A stretch of 64,000 nucleotides of DNA. Origin: Paenibacillus faecalis. GTDB lineage: Bacteria; Bacillota; Bacilli; Paenibacillales; Paenibacillaceae. The position numbers and the translations under genes were made by a program. Of this stretch, positions 14,897 to 23,363 are shown one piece after another. The DNA is taken from positions 4,645,033-4,709,032 of the forward strand of contig NZ_LT985747.1 of the NCBI RefSeq assembly GCF_900289175.1, read 5' to 3'. The notes beneath the pieces are model-generated. The model did not search any database. It was given only the letters and a program-made list of their open reading frames with translations, and was not told the origin of the DNA. How positions within the stretch are numbered: the stretch's first letter is position 1; each line of letters begins with the position of its first letter.

Positions 14897-17077
14897 ATGG
14901 AAATGGTTAGTGCGAATGCAGGAAAGTGTCCGGTCATGCACGGCAGTGCGACGAGTCACGGGTCTAGTGGTACGACAAATAAAGATTGGTGGCCGAACCA
15001 GTTGAACTTGAACATTCTTCACCAGCACGATCGGAAGTCGAATCCAATGGGTGAAGAGTTTAATTATGCAGAAGAATTCGGAAAATTGGATTACTACGCG
15101 CTTAAGCAAGATATTCAAGATCTAATGACAAGCAGTCAAGATTGGTGGCCAGCCGACTATGGGCATTATGGTCCATTATTTATACGTATGGCTTGGCACT
15201 CCGCAGGCACTTACCGTACAAGCGATGGCCGCGGTGGGGCAGGAACGGGTACGCAGCGTTTTGCTCCCCTTAACAGCTGGCCTGACAATGGTAACCTTGA
15301 TAAAGCACGTCGATTGCTGTGGCCGATTAAGCAAAAGTATGGAAATAAGATCTCTTGGGCCGATTTGTTCATTCTGACGGGTAATGTCGCTATTGAATCC
15401 ATGGGTGGCAAGACTTTCGGATTCGGTGGCGGACGCGAAGATGTATGGCACCCGGAAGAAGATATTTACTGGGGGAGTGAAACGGAGTGGCTGGGAGATA
15501 AGCGATACACAGGCGATCGTGAGCTTGAGAATCCACTTGCTGCGGTTCAGATGGGTCTGATCTATGTGAATCCAGAAGGCCCGAATGGCAAGCCAGACCC
15601 GCTGGCAAGTGCTCGCGATATCCGAGATACCTTCAAACGGATGGGGATGAATGACGAGGAGACGGTGGCACTCATTGCCGGTGGACATACATTCGGTAAA
15701 GCCCATGGGGCAGGCGATGCTGCACATGTTGGTGCAGAGCCGGAAGCTGCTCCTGTTGAAGCACAAGGCTTAGGTTGGCTAAGCACGTACGGCTCAGGAA
15801 AAGGCCGTGACACCATTACCAGCGGTATTGAAGGTGCTTGGACTGCTAATCCGACACAGTGGGACAATGGTTACTTTGAATTATTGTTTGGATATGAGTG
15901 GGAGCTTACGAAGAGCCCAGCAGGCGCATTTCAGTGGGCTCCTGTAAACCCTGCTGAAGAGCATCTTGCACCGGATGCAGAAGATTCGTCCATTCGTGTT
16001 CCGACGATGATGACCACGGCGGATATGGCATTGCGTATGGACCCAGAGTATGAGAAGATTTCTCGCCGCTTCTATGAGAATCCAGAAGAGCTTGTGGATG
16101 CATTTGCTCGGGCATGGTTCAAGCTTACACACCGGGACATGGGTCCTCGTGCAAGGTATTTAGGTCCAGAAGTTCCAGAAGAAGTTATGATCTGGCAAGA
16201 TCCTGTTCCAGCTGTAGATTATGAATTAACAGACGCAGATATCGAAAAGCTCAAATCAATGATCCTTGAATCTGGACTAACGGTCAGCGAGCTGGTAAAA
16301 ACGGCATGGGCTTCGGCTAGTACTTTCCGCGGCTCTGATATGCGCGGCGGCGCGAATGGTTCAAGAATCCGTCTTGCTCCACAGAAAGACTGGGAAGTAA
16401 ATGAGCCGGAACAGCTTACTAAAGTGCTTGCTATACTGGAAGCTATTCAAGATGACTTTAGCAAGGAAGTAAGCTTGGCTGATTTGATCGTACTTGGTGG
16501 TAGTGCTGCCGTTGAAAAAGCAGCAAAAGATGCAGGTTTTAATGTGACCGTTCCATTTGCTGCCGGACGCGGTGATGCAACACAAGAGCAAACCGATGTA
16601 GAAAACTTTGCGGTGCTAGAGCCGATCGCTGATGGCTTCCGCAACTATCAGAAAAAGCAGTATAGCGTAAGCCCAGCGGAGCTCCTAGTTGACAAGGCGC
16701 AGCTGTTAAACCTTACCGCACCGGAAATGACGGTACTCGTTGGCGGCCTGCGTGTGCTAGGTGCAAATTTCGGCGATACCAAGCACGGCGTATTCACCGA
16801 TCGCGTAGGTACACTCACGAACGACTTCTTTGTTCATTTGCTTGATATGGGAGTTCAGTGGAAACCAATTGACGGAGGCATATACGAAGGACGTGACCGC
16901 CAAACTGGCGAAGTCGTGCGTACAGCGACGATCGTTGACCTTGTATTTGGCTCAAACTCTGTTCTGCGTGGCATTGCAGAAGTGTATGCTCAAGACGATA
17001 ACAAAGAAAAGTTTGTGCGCGACTTCATCGATGCTTGGGTAAAGGTAATGAATGCAGATCGTTTTGATTTGAATTAA
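14897..17077 (+). CDS. katG: KatG, bifunctional catalase-peroxidase
   Basis: A full-length 726-residue haem catalase-peroxidase that removes hydrogen peroxide. The N-terminal active domain has the distal Arg-Trp-His set in FIRMAWHSAGTYR, the proximal His in GGHTFGKAHGAG, and the Trp-Tyr-Met crosslink residues (Trp in MAWH, Tyr in LIYVNPEGP, Met in KRMGMND). The C-terminal half is the degenerate duplicate domain. The ATG at 14897 or 14903 may be used; AAGGA spacing favours 14903, GGGGGAG favours 14897. A PerR box sits upstream and a terminator follows. Catalase-peroxidase as the single clear cargo enzyme of an SCC-like cassette suggests selection for oxidative-stress resistance. Confidence 0.97.
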   Translation: MEMVSANAGKCPVMHGSATSHGSSGTTNKDWWPNQLNLNILHQHDRKSNPMGEEFNYAEEFGKLDYYALKQDIQDLMTSSQDWWPADYGHYGPLFIRMAWHSAGTYRTSDGRGGAGTGTQRFAPLNSWPDNGNLDKARRLLWPIKQKYGNKISWADLFILTGNVAIESMGGKTFGFGGGREDVWHPEEDIYWGSETEWLGDKRYTGDRELENPLAAVQMGLIYVNPEGPNGKPDPLASARDIRDTFKRMGMNDEETVALIAGGHTFGKAHGAGDAAHVGAEPEAAPVEAQGLGWLSTYGSGKGRDTITSGIEGAWTANPTQWDNGYFELLFGYEWELTKSPAGAFQWAPVNPAEEHLAPDAEDSSIRVPTMMTTADMALRMDPEYEKISRRFYENPEELVDAFARAWFKLTHRDMGPRARYLGPEVPEEVMIWQDPVPAVDYELTDADIEKLKSMILESGLTVSELVKTAWASASTFRGSDMRGGANGSRIRLAPQKDWEVNEPEQLTKVLAILEAIQDDFSKEVSLADLIVLGGSAAVEKAAKDAGFNVTVPFAAGRGDATQEQTDVENFAVLEPIADGFRNYQKKQYSVSPAELLVDKAQLLNLTAPEMTVLVGGLRVLGANFGDTKHGVFTDRVGTLTNDFFVHLLDMGVQWKPIDGGIYEGRDRQTGEVVRTATIVDLVFGSNSVLRGIAEVYAQDDNKEKFVRDFIDAWVKVMNADRFDLN

Positions 17078-17129
17078 GGTAGCTGAGATCTAGGTTTTCG
17101 AACTTTATAATTTTTTTCTGAAATATGTA

Positions 17130-17179
17130 AAAGGCTGTTTATAGGTCATGAGAAATTGACTTTTATAAACAGCCTTTTT
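17130..17179 (+). terminator. katG terminator
   Basis: AAGGCTGTTTATA pairs with TATAAACAGCCTT, followed by T residues, about 55 bases after the katG stop. Confidence 0.85.
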
Positions 17180-17204
17180 GATTTAGCTCTATGGATGATA
17201 CGAT

Positions 17205-17222
17205 GAGCTGTACCACAAGTAA
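17205..17222 (+). other. SCC-type attachment core 3
   Basis: GAGCTGTACCACAAGTAA differs from the rlmH end at four bases and still reads E-L-Y-H-K-stop. The bases before it (GATACGAT) resemble those before core 2 (GATACGGT), as expected for the same type of cassette end. Confidence 0.7.
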
Positions 17223-17286
17223 CGGCAAGTTTTTGATTGGAGCGGGAGAAACAAGAGCCATCTTGAATTTAGGATACAATTCTTGA

Positions 17287-18309
17287 TCAATCCGTCATAT
17301 CAAGCACGATTCGGCCATTGATCTTGCCTTCTAACATAAGATCGTAGATCTCGTTTATATCTTCTAATTTACGTGTCTCGATGATGGTTTTTATTTTCCC
17401 TTCCGCAGCGAATTGCAATGTTTCTTGCAAATCTTTGCGAGTGCCGACAATCGAGCCGACGACCTTTGTCCCGTTCAATACCGTATCAAAGATCGGAACA
17501 TCCATCGATTCAGGAGGTAGCCCAACCATGACACAGGTGCCGCCGCGACGAATGGCACGATAGGCTTGGTCGAATGCTTTTTTCGCAACTGCTGTACAAA
17601 TGACGCCGTGAACACCGCCGATTTCATTTTGAATCCATGCTGCTGCATCTTCTTTTGATGCATTTACGGTTTTGTCTGCGCCAAGTTGTTTGGCAAGTTC
17701 CATCTTTTCATCCGACATGTCGATCGCCACTACGTTCATTCCCATCGCTTTTGCATATTGGATGCCAAGATGACCCAATCCTCCGATACCGAAAATGGCT
17801 ACCCATTCCCCCGGTTTAACACACGATACTTTTAAAGCTTTATAGGTTGTAACGCCAGCGCAAAATAAAGGTGCAGCTTCGATGAAGTTTAGATTATCAG
17901 GCACTTTCACGACATAATCGGCATTGGCCACACAATATTCTGCATACCCGCCATCGACGGAATATCCGGAATTCTGTTGATCCAGACAAAGGGTCTCTCT
18001 TCCTGTCAGACAATAATCGCAATGACCGCAGGCTGAATACAACCACGGAATCCCTACTCGGTCTCCTACCTTTAAGTGAGTAACGCCTTCACCCACTTCT
18101 TCAATAATTCCAACGCCTTCATGTCCCGGAATAAGGGGGAGTTTCGGTTTAACAGGCCAATCGCCATGAGCGGCGTGCAGATCCGTATGACACACCCCGC
18201 AAGCCTGAATGTGGACAAGGATTTCTTTGTGTCCGGGTTTTGGTTTAGGTACATCTTGCACTTCTAATTTTTCTTTAAATTTTTTGACTACAGCAGCTTT
18301 CATCGGCAT
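17287..18309 (-). CDS. adhP: Zinc-dependent alcohol dehydrogenase (AdhP/AdhA type)
   Basis: A 340-residue medium-chain dehydrogenase converting primary alcohols and aldehydes with NAD. The catalytic-zinc residues lie in ACGVCHTDLHAAHGDW and GHEGVG, the structural-zinc cysteines in SACGHCDYCLTGRETLC, and the nucleotide loop is FGIGGLGHLGIQYAKAMG. Length and motifs match the thermostable Geobacillus/Bacillus AdhT/AdhA and E. coli AdhP group. The ATG is preceded by AAAAAGGAGTATGCCG. It is convergent with katG across attachment core 3, and divergent from the HEAT-like gene. Substrate range is inferred from the family. Confidence 0.92.
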   Translation of the reverse strand: MPMKAAVVKKFKEKLEVQDVPKPKPGHKEILVHIQACGVCHTDLHAAHGDWPVKPKLPLIPGHEGVGIIEEVGEGVTHLKVGDRVGIPWLYSACGHCDYCLTGRETLCLDQQNSGYSVDGGYAEYCVANADYVVKVPDNLNFIEAAPLFCAGVTTYKALKVSCVKPGEWVAIFGIGGLGHLGIQYAKAMGMNVVAIDMSDEKMELAKQLGADKTVNASKEDAAAWIQNEIGGVHGVICTAVAKKAFDQAYRAIRRGGTCVMVGLPPESMDVPIFDTVLNGTKVVGSIVGTRKDLQETLQFAAEGKIKTIIETRKLEDINEIYDLMLEGKINGRIVLDMTD

Positions 18310-18486
18310 ACTCCTTTTTAGTTTTATTACCTTTCAGAAAGCAGTATATTCTTTAAGCCTACTTCAAATTCTTATGGCAAGAAGAAAATGTAAGAACTGG
18401 TTATAAAGCAGAGGGCTTTCTATAGTCAAAATTCAATGTATCATCTATACTCTTTACGATAAAGTTACACATGAAGGAGGACATTG

Positions 18487-20316
18487 ATGAGTTTTAAAGA
18501 TGAATTTAAACGTGATATGCGTAACGTGATGAAAGATGTAGAAAAAGAGGTTCACAAAACGTGGAAGATTGATTATAAAGGGCATTGTATTGAAATTATA
18601 AACCAGTTAAAAGAAGAGATTCTTATCATTGATGGGGTTACGGTTGATAAAAATAAACGAAAATCTTTACTCTCACACATGATTCCTTATTCAAAATTAT
18701 CAGGAACTCTGGAGATGGAAGATGGCGTAAAGCGCACGGTTTCCGTCAAACTTGGTGGTTATATAAGCTTTAAATGTATTGTCAAAATCGACAATGATAC
18801 GGTGTTGGATGATTCGCTGAAACTGGACTTTCTTCCGTGGAACCATAAAGAAAAGATCGTTCCCTTTATTCAACAACAAATTCAAACACACAACAAAATA
18901 GTAGATGATGGCTTACCAGATGACGAGTATTTATACGATGAAAATCATCCGCGTTTGGCTGCGGGTTTATCTGATCATTTTGCAGACGATACACCTACTC
19001 CATTATATGTAAAAAAACTGCTAAAGCTATTTGAAAAACAAATCAATCATCCTACAACCAAAACACGAAAAGCAACATACGAAGAAATTATTTCTGACAA
19101 TATCGCCAGCTACGGTGAAGCATTCATTGAACGATTGCAACAAGCTCAATTGGATGAATCTCTCGTACAGCATGAAGCATTATGGCTTCTTGAACATGCA
19201 GCACATCGAGAGGTTGTGAAATTTTCCATCACGGTACTTGGTTGTACGAATTGTGAAAAATACAAAGAGCTATTATTCACGATAGGTAAGCATGAAGAAT
19301 TTACACCATATGTCATATATGCATTGAAAAATGGAACAAAGCAAGCAAATAACCAAATTTGGCAGCTCGCTCAGTCTGTGCATGGTTGGGGCAAAATGGC
19401 TGCCGTTGAACAGCTCGAAGCAACTACACCAGAAATAAAGCATTGGTTGCTGACAAAGGGCTGTGAAAATATCATCATGAGTGATTATTTAGCCTATACG
19501 TGTGCACTCAAAGGAGAACTTGCCGTAGCGTTATACCAAGAGACGATTTCAAAAGAGCTATACGATGGTGCAGGTCTAATTATTAAATCGTTACTTCATA
19601 AAATTGAAGATGAAGACCATAATATCGAAGACTATTTATTTGAAAACGCGATTCTTTTTCGCTTTGTTAACCATGCTCGTATCCACTGCCAAACACTTGA
19701 AGATTTTTATACCATTATGAAAATCAGTGAATTTTTAAATGATGAAGAAATTTGGGAAGAAAGATCGGATGATCCATGGAAGCAGCAAGAACGCATTTCT
19801 ATTCAGCAAGCAATTCAACCGTTTATAAATGAACCCAAATGGTCACAGCTTGCCACGGATGCACTACAACAGGATATCGATTTAAAGGCACTTGAAATCG
19901 CTCGATTTTACGAATTAGATATCATTCCGAATTTGTTTGAGCTGCTAGAGAAATATCCGACAAACAGTGAAATATATTTTGCCATTATGGATACAAATCA
20001 TCGCCAGCATATCATAGACCTCTGCGTATTTGCAGAAAAACATTTATCGTTATCAAGCCCCTCAGATGAGGAAGAAGATTGTCTGCAATATATTATTCAA
20101 GATTTACATGAGCATGAAGGCGTGGGATTACCTTTGCTTCAAGCTGCTCTCGAATCGGATACAGGGGTATTGCAATACCAGGCACTAAGCGTACTTGAAG
20201 AATGGAGTCCTTCTATATGGAAGCAACCTAAAATACTTACCGCTCTCAACAATATCTCAACTACGACAAAAGATAAAGAAGACCGTAACTTAGCAAACCA
20301 ATTATTATCAAAATAA
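18487..20316 (+). CDS. HEAT-repeat-like protein (Bacillus 'limonene hydroxylase' family)
   Basis: A 609-residue, acidic, soluble protein from the ATG at 18487 (GGAGG just upstream; a TTG at 18484 is in frame). The N-terminus MSFKDEFKRDMRNVMKDVEKEV resembles Bacillus proteins often labelled limonene hydroxylase, a label with weak support. Residues 1-130 form an alpha/beta domain; from about 180 onward there are repeated helix pairs (ALWLLEHAAHREVVKFSIT, ALEIARFYELDIIPNLFELLEKY, ALSVLEEWSPSIWKQPKIL) like HEAT repeats. No oxygenase cofactor motif is seen, so a binding or scaffold role is more likely. AT-rich codon use differs from flanking core genes. Confidence 0.6.
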   Translation: MSFKDEFKRDMRNVMKDVEKEVHKTWKIDYKGHCIEIINQLKEEILIIDGVTVDKNKRKSLLSHMIPYSKLSGTLEMEDGVKRTVSVKLGGYISFKCIVKIDNDTVLDDSLKLDFLPWNHKEKIVPFIQQQIQTHNKIVDDGLPDDEYLYDENHPRLAAGLSDHFADDTPTPLYVKKLLKLFEKQINHPTTKTRKATYEEIISDNIASYGEAFIERLQQAQLDESLVQHEALWLLEHAAHREVVKFSITVLGCTNCEKYKELLFTIGKHEEFTPYVIYALKNGTKQANNQIWQLAQSVHGWGKMAAVEQLEATTPEIKHWLLTKGCENIIMSDYLAYTCALKGELAVALYQETISKELYDGAGLIIKSLLHKIEDEDHNIEDYLFENAILFRFVNHARIHCQTLEDFYTIMKISEFLNDEEIWEERSDDPWKQQERISIQQAIQPFINEPKWSQLATDALQQDIDLKALEIARFYELDIIPNLFELLEKYPTNSEIYFAIMDTNHRQHIIDLCVFAEKHLSLSSPSDEEEDCLQYIIQDLHEHEGVGLPLLQAALESDTGVLQYQALSVLEEWSPSIWKQPKILTALNNISTTTKDKEDRNLANQLLSK

Positions 20317-20497
20317 GTTGAGAGAAAAGTCCTTCATTAAGCTTTCCTGCAGTCGCCAATATTCAGGAGATTTCTGCAGGTGCTTATTTCATATGGAGTT
20401 ATGGATAATTTATGGTCGCTGTAGTTATCATGATAAATAGAAAAGTATGGCGAGGCTTAATCAACTAATGACAAAACATTAAAAGGATGTGCCAATA

Positions 20498-21202
20498 ATG
20501 AATCTAGAAATGGTCATGCAAGAGCTTGAAGCTCTCGGCAAAGAACGTACCAAGAAGAAATACCTGTCCAATGGCGCACACGAACCGCTTTTTGGCGTGG
20601 CTACGGGCCATATGAAGCCTCTCTTTAGGAAAATAAAACGCAATCAAGCATTGGCCGAGGAACTTTATGCTACGGGGAATTATGATGCGATGTACTTTGC
20701 CGGAGTCATTGCAGATCCGAAAGCCATGTCTGAGGCGGATTTTGAACGATGGATAGATCAAGCTTATTTTTATATGCTATCGGATTATGTGGTAGCCGTA
20801 ACTTTAGCAGAAACGGATATAGCGCAAGAAGTTGCTGACAAATGGATTGCAAGCGATGTGGAGCTGAAAATGTCGGCAGGCTGGAGCTGTTACTGCTGGC
20901 TGCTCGGCAATCGTCCGGACAGTGAATTTTCCGAAGAGAAAATCGCTAATATGTTGGAACTTGTAAAAAATACGATTCATGATGCCCCTGAACGCGCGAA
21001 ACACGCGATGAACAATTTCATTTACACGGTGGCAGTATCTTATTCGCCGCTCCATGATCTGGCGGTTAAGATCGCGAAGGAAGTAGGCCCGGTAGAAGTT
21101 AATCGCGATAAAAAAAGCAAGTTCTTGAACGCTTCTGATAATATTCAAAAGGCGGTTGACAAAGGGCAACTTGGCTTCAAGCGAAAATATGTAAGATGTT
21201 AA
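20498..21202 (+). CDS. AlkD-like DNA alkylation repair protein
   Basis: A 234-residue all-helical protein from the ATG at 20498 (AAAAGGA 10 bases upstream; an in-frame GTG at 20489 is too close to it). The YLSNGAHEPLFGVATGHMKPLFRKIK start, YFAGVIADPKAMSEADFERWI and the SAGWSCYCWLLGNRPDSEFSE segment fit the AlkD/DNA alkylation repair superfamily, a HEAT-repeat fold that recognises alkylated bases, usually N3- or N7-alkylpurines. Whether the glycosylase residues are all present cannot be judged by eye. It stands alone, with a promoter for the next gene starting just after its stop. Confidence 0.75.
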   Translation: MNLEMVMQELEALGKERTKKKYLSNGAHEPLFGVATGHMKPLFRKIKRNQALAEELYATGNYDAMYFAGVIADPKAMSEADFERWIDQAYFYMLSDYVVAVTLAETDIAQEVADKWIASDVELKMSAGWSCYCWLLGNRPDSEFSEEKIANMLELVKNTIHDAPERAKHAMNNFIYTVAVSYSPLHDLAVKIAKEVGPVEVNRDKKSKFLNASDNIQKAVDKGQLGFKRKYVRC

Positions 21203-21211
21203 TTAATTCTA

Positions 21212-21240
21212 TTGACAGAATATTCCTGATAAAATATAGT
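21212..21240 (+). promoter_or_regulatory. Sigma-A-type promoter of the T-box leader
   Basis: TTGACA at 21212-21217 and TATAGT at 21235-21240 with a 17-base spacer, placed about 25 bases before the first conserved base of the T-box leader. Confidence 0.8.
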
Positions 21241-21261
21241 GTATCTAATTACATTCAAATG

Positions 21262-21510
21262 CAAAGAAGAGGACAAGTAGATCCGAAAAATGCCGTTTCA
21301 GAGAACTGCCGTTTGGTGCGAGGCAGCGGATATTCGATTCGAAAAGTCGCCTCAGAGCAGGCCCCCGAAATCATAGTAGACGGGCCCGGGATTCTACCGT
21401 TATAAGGAAGCATCGTTGTTGGACGATGGCAGAGAGGGTGTATTTATTCATGCACCAATCAGGGTGGTAACGCGGAGTTCACTTCGTCCCTAAATGGGAC
21501 GGAGTTTTTT
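21262..21510 (+). promoter_or_regulatory. T-box riboswitch controlling the acetyltransferase gene
   Basis: A complete T-box leader: stem I with AGTAG (21277-21281) and the apical AGAGAACTGCCG...GGTGCGAGGCAG hairpin, the T-box itself AGGGTGGTAACGCGG at 21461-21475, and a terminator (ACTTCGTCCC / GGGACGGAGT, then TTTTTT to 21510). T-boxes bind a specific uncharged tRNA and switch the terminator off. The specifier triplet could not be fixed by eye; the candidate stretch is the TTCGATTCGAAAAG segment at 21332-21345. The regulated gene starts at 21542. Confidence 0.9.
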
Positions 21511-21541
21511 GTGTTTGAAATCAATCAAAGGAGGAACCTGG

Positions 21542-22351
21542 ATGTTGGAAAAGTTTGATGTACATGATCGCGTGCTTCGTCAAAATAGGTTTGTTGCTGA
21601 TGAGGTTCAATATAATCTCATTCATCGTATTTGTGAATCAGAGAATTCAATATGTCTAAAAACATCTGATGAAACTATGATCTTTGCCCAGTCAGAAGGT
21701 CGCAATGCCTGGCTATGGATTTATAAGGAGCTTGCAGATGATAAAACCAATAATCTTATGCAAGAGCTTTTAGAATACCTTAAGGGAACTACTATACCAG
21801 GTGTATCCGGAGATCCAACGACCGCAGAACGCTTTGCACAGGTGTATTCCGAGGCTTATGACCTTCAATATTCCCCTTATATGATCATGGAATCCTATGC
21901 TTGTCCAGAGGTAAAGAAGCCACTTCATATAAAGGGAACCTTGCATCAAGCTGCAAGACAGCATGTGGGGACCGTAGCGGAGTTTCTGGCTGGCTTCTCA
22001 GAAGGAGCTTTCGGGATTACGGTTGACCCGGCCAGTCAAATTTCAGCTGCAGAACAATTCATTGAGACAGGTAATTTATATCTCTGGATTGTGGATAGCC
22101 ATCCTGTATCAATGGCTAATATTGCACATCGTTCTCCGAGACATGGCAGGATCAATGCAGTATATACTCCGTCCGTCTTTCGCAAGAAAGGTTATGCCAG
22201 TGCGGTAGTGGCAGAGCTATGTTCCATCCTTGAATCCGAGGGACTAGAGCCGATGCTGTATGCCGATTTAAAGAATCCCGCTTCGAATAAGGTTTACCAA
22301 AACGTAGGCTTTGTAGAAAGAGGAAAAGTCCTCGATATCAAATTTAGGTAG
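21542..22351 (+). CDS. GNAT-family N-acetyltransferase under T-box control
   Basis: A 269-residue protein whose ATG at 21542 is preceded by AAAGGAGGAACC. The C-terminal half is a GNAT acetyl-CoA domain with VYTPSVFRKKGYASAVVAELC (the R/Q-x-x-G-x-A pyrophosphate loop) and YADLKNPASNKVYQNVGF near the end. The N-terminal half is a companion domain of the two-domain GNAT group. Acceptor unknown. Control by uncharged tRNA points to an amino acid, aminoacyl compound or antimetabolite as substrate; that is inference. Confidence 0.85.
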   Translation: MLEKFDVHDRVLRQNRFVADEVQYNLIHRICESENSICLKTSDETMIFAQSEGRNAWLWIYKELADDKTNNLMQELLEYLKGTTIPGVSGDPTTAERFAQVYSEAYDLQYSPYMIMESYACPEVKKPLHIKGTLHQAARQHVGTVAEFLAGFSEGAFGITVDPASQISAAEQFIETGNLYLWIVDSHPVSMANIAHRSPRHGRINAVYTPSVFRKKGYASAVVAELCSILESEGLEPMLYADLKNPASNKVYQNVGFVERGKVLDIKFR

Positions 22352-22389
22352 GAGAGAAATGGTCCCCCAAATCATTAGAAATTGTATTT

Positions 22390-22674
22390 TTAAGGATTCA
22401 AAAAAAAGTCGCGATAATTATATCTTCCAATCGGTACAAAGGTTCTCTGATCCTCATTGAACTCCAAAACAATTACTTCTCCACTCAGTCCAGAATTAGT
22501 TTCTGTTTCAACTATAGCTATTCTGTTCTCAGCTAGTTGTATAACCGTCTCGGTGACGAATGATGGATTAGGATCAGGATCATTATTATTAAATGAGGGG
22601 ACTGGCTTAAAAGCGATTATTATAAGACAAATTAAGATTCCAATCAAAATTGTTGATTTTCTTTTTTCCTGCAT
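22390..22674 (-). CDS. Small membrane-anchored hypothetical protein, 94 residues
   Basis: Unrecognised. The ATG is preceded by GGAGGAGAAGCC, a good ribosome site. One hydrophobic segment (TILIGILICLIIIAFKP, about residues 8-24) follows a basic KRK start, so it is probably anchored with the C-terminus outside. The rest is a short beta-rich domain (IAIVETETNSGLSGEVIVLEF) with a Pro/Asn/Asp linker. It is convergent with the acetyltransferase and lies 134 bases before attachment core 4. Similar small anchored proteins are common and mostly uncharacterised in Bacillales. Confidence 0.6.
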   Translation of the reverse strand: MQEKRKSTILIGILICLIIIAFKPVPSFNNNDPDPNPSFVTETVIQLAENRIAIVETETNSGLSGEVIVLEFNEDQRTFVPIGRYNYRDFFLNP

Positions 22675-22807
22675 GGCTTCTCCTCCAACTAAGACTTTTT
22701 CAAGTATCTAAAATATAAACACATTTTATTAAACAAAGTTTGGCTTCTTATCGGGACATATTTAAAGGTTATACTTCTTCTTGAACTTATCGTTTTAGTC
22801 GTGCAGT

Positions 22808-22825
22808 GAACCATATCATAAATAA
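22808..22825 (+). other. SCC-type attachment core 4
   Basis: GAACCATATCATAAATAA reads E-P-Y-H-K-stop with four bases changed from the rlmH end, all at codon third positions except none altering a residue. It is the last copy seen and probably marks the right end of the composite island. Confidence 0.7.
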
Positions 22826-23234
22826 CAGTGGTGTTTTTCGTCTTTAGCAGCGGTGTTCAAAATTAATACAAACAATTGGTTATTTTTGTGATATGATATA
22901 TGAATAAGCCTCAATGATAAAAATACTGTGTATTTTATCAGCAATGGAGGTGGCTCAAATCTTTTTTGAGTCCAACAGTTTCTTTTACAATAGCACCTCC
23001 TGAGAATTTATGGTTCAACGCTCAGGTTGATTTTTGCTGTTAAGATTATATTTCTCAGTCGTTGGCCAAGTAAAATTAATTGGGGATGATCGACAATCGA
23101 AAACGAATGGTATTAGGTTGTTGTTGATTCTGCAGGTATGTAACCGTAACCAGAAGTAAAGTATTTTTCATTTTCAAAATGAATCAGTACAGCGTAGGCT
23201 AAGGAACTCGAAGGACGGCTTCACGAATAATGTA
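22826..23234. other. Intergenic region with dyads before mqo
   Basis: No protein gene is supported. Visible structure: TGATAAAA...TTTTATCA (22914-22941), and a nested dyad GGAGGTG...CACCTCC (22946-23002) enclosing CTCAAA/TTTGAG. A short frame starting at the ATG inside it (22944) ends after 19 codons. Confidence 0.4.
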
Positions 23235-23283
23235 GACCAAAGTCACAACCCTTTTACAAGCTGGGTTAAGGCCTTGGTTTTTG
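23235..23283 (+). terminator. Terminator-like hairpin upstream of mqo
   Basis: ACCAAAG and AACCC pair with GGGTT and CTTGGT, followed by a T-run, about 80 bases before mqo. It may be an attenuator in the mqo leader or terminate an upstream RNA. Confidence 0.6.
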
Positions 23284-23363
23284 TGCATTATAATAGTGAG
23301 TGCCTAAAAGCAGGCAGAGGTCTGCATCTTTTCATCAAATATTAGCGTGTAAGGACGGTAAAA

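Larger units (their letters stand above)
12854..17222 (+). mobile_element. SCC-like cassette 2 (katG and unknown gene)
   Basis: The 4.4 kb between attachment cores 2 and 3. It holds a structured non-coding region with an intron-like fragment, a 283-residue unknown protein and katG. No recombinase gene is present. Core 3 differs from core 2 at four bases, so this boundary is older or came from another host. Confidence 0.6.
17223..22825 (+). mobile_element. SCC-like cassette 3 (adh, repair, T-box acetyltransferase)
   Basis: The 5.6 kb between cores 3 and 4. Cargo: zinc alcohol dehydrogenase, a HEAT-like protein, an AlkD-like protein, a GNAT enzyme under a T-box and a small membrane protein. 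No recombinase. Some cargo (adh, T-box GNAT) could equally be ordinary chromosomal genes, so this boundary pair is the least certain of the three. Confidence 0.5.

Noticed and set aside
15176..15766. 196-residue minus-strand frame inside katG
   Set aside because: Antisense shadow of a strongly conserved katG coding region.
21196..21405. 69-residue plus-strand frame after the AlkD-like gene
   Set aside because: It covers the promoter and stem I of the T-box leader, which explain the sequence better.
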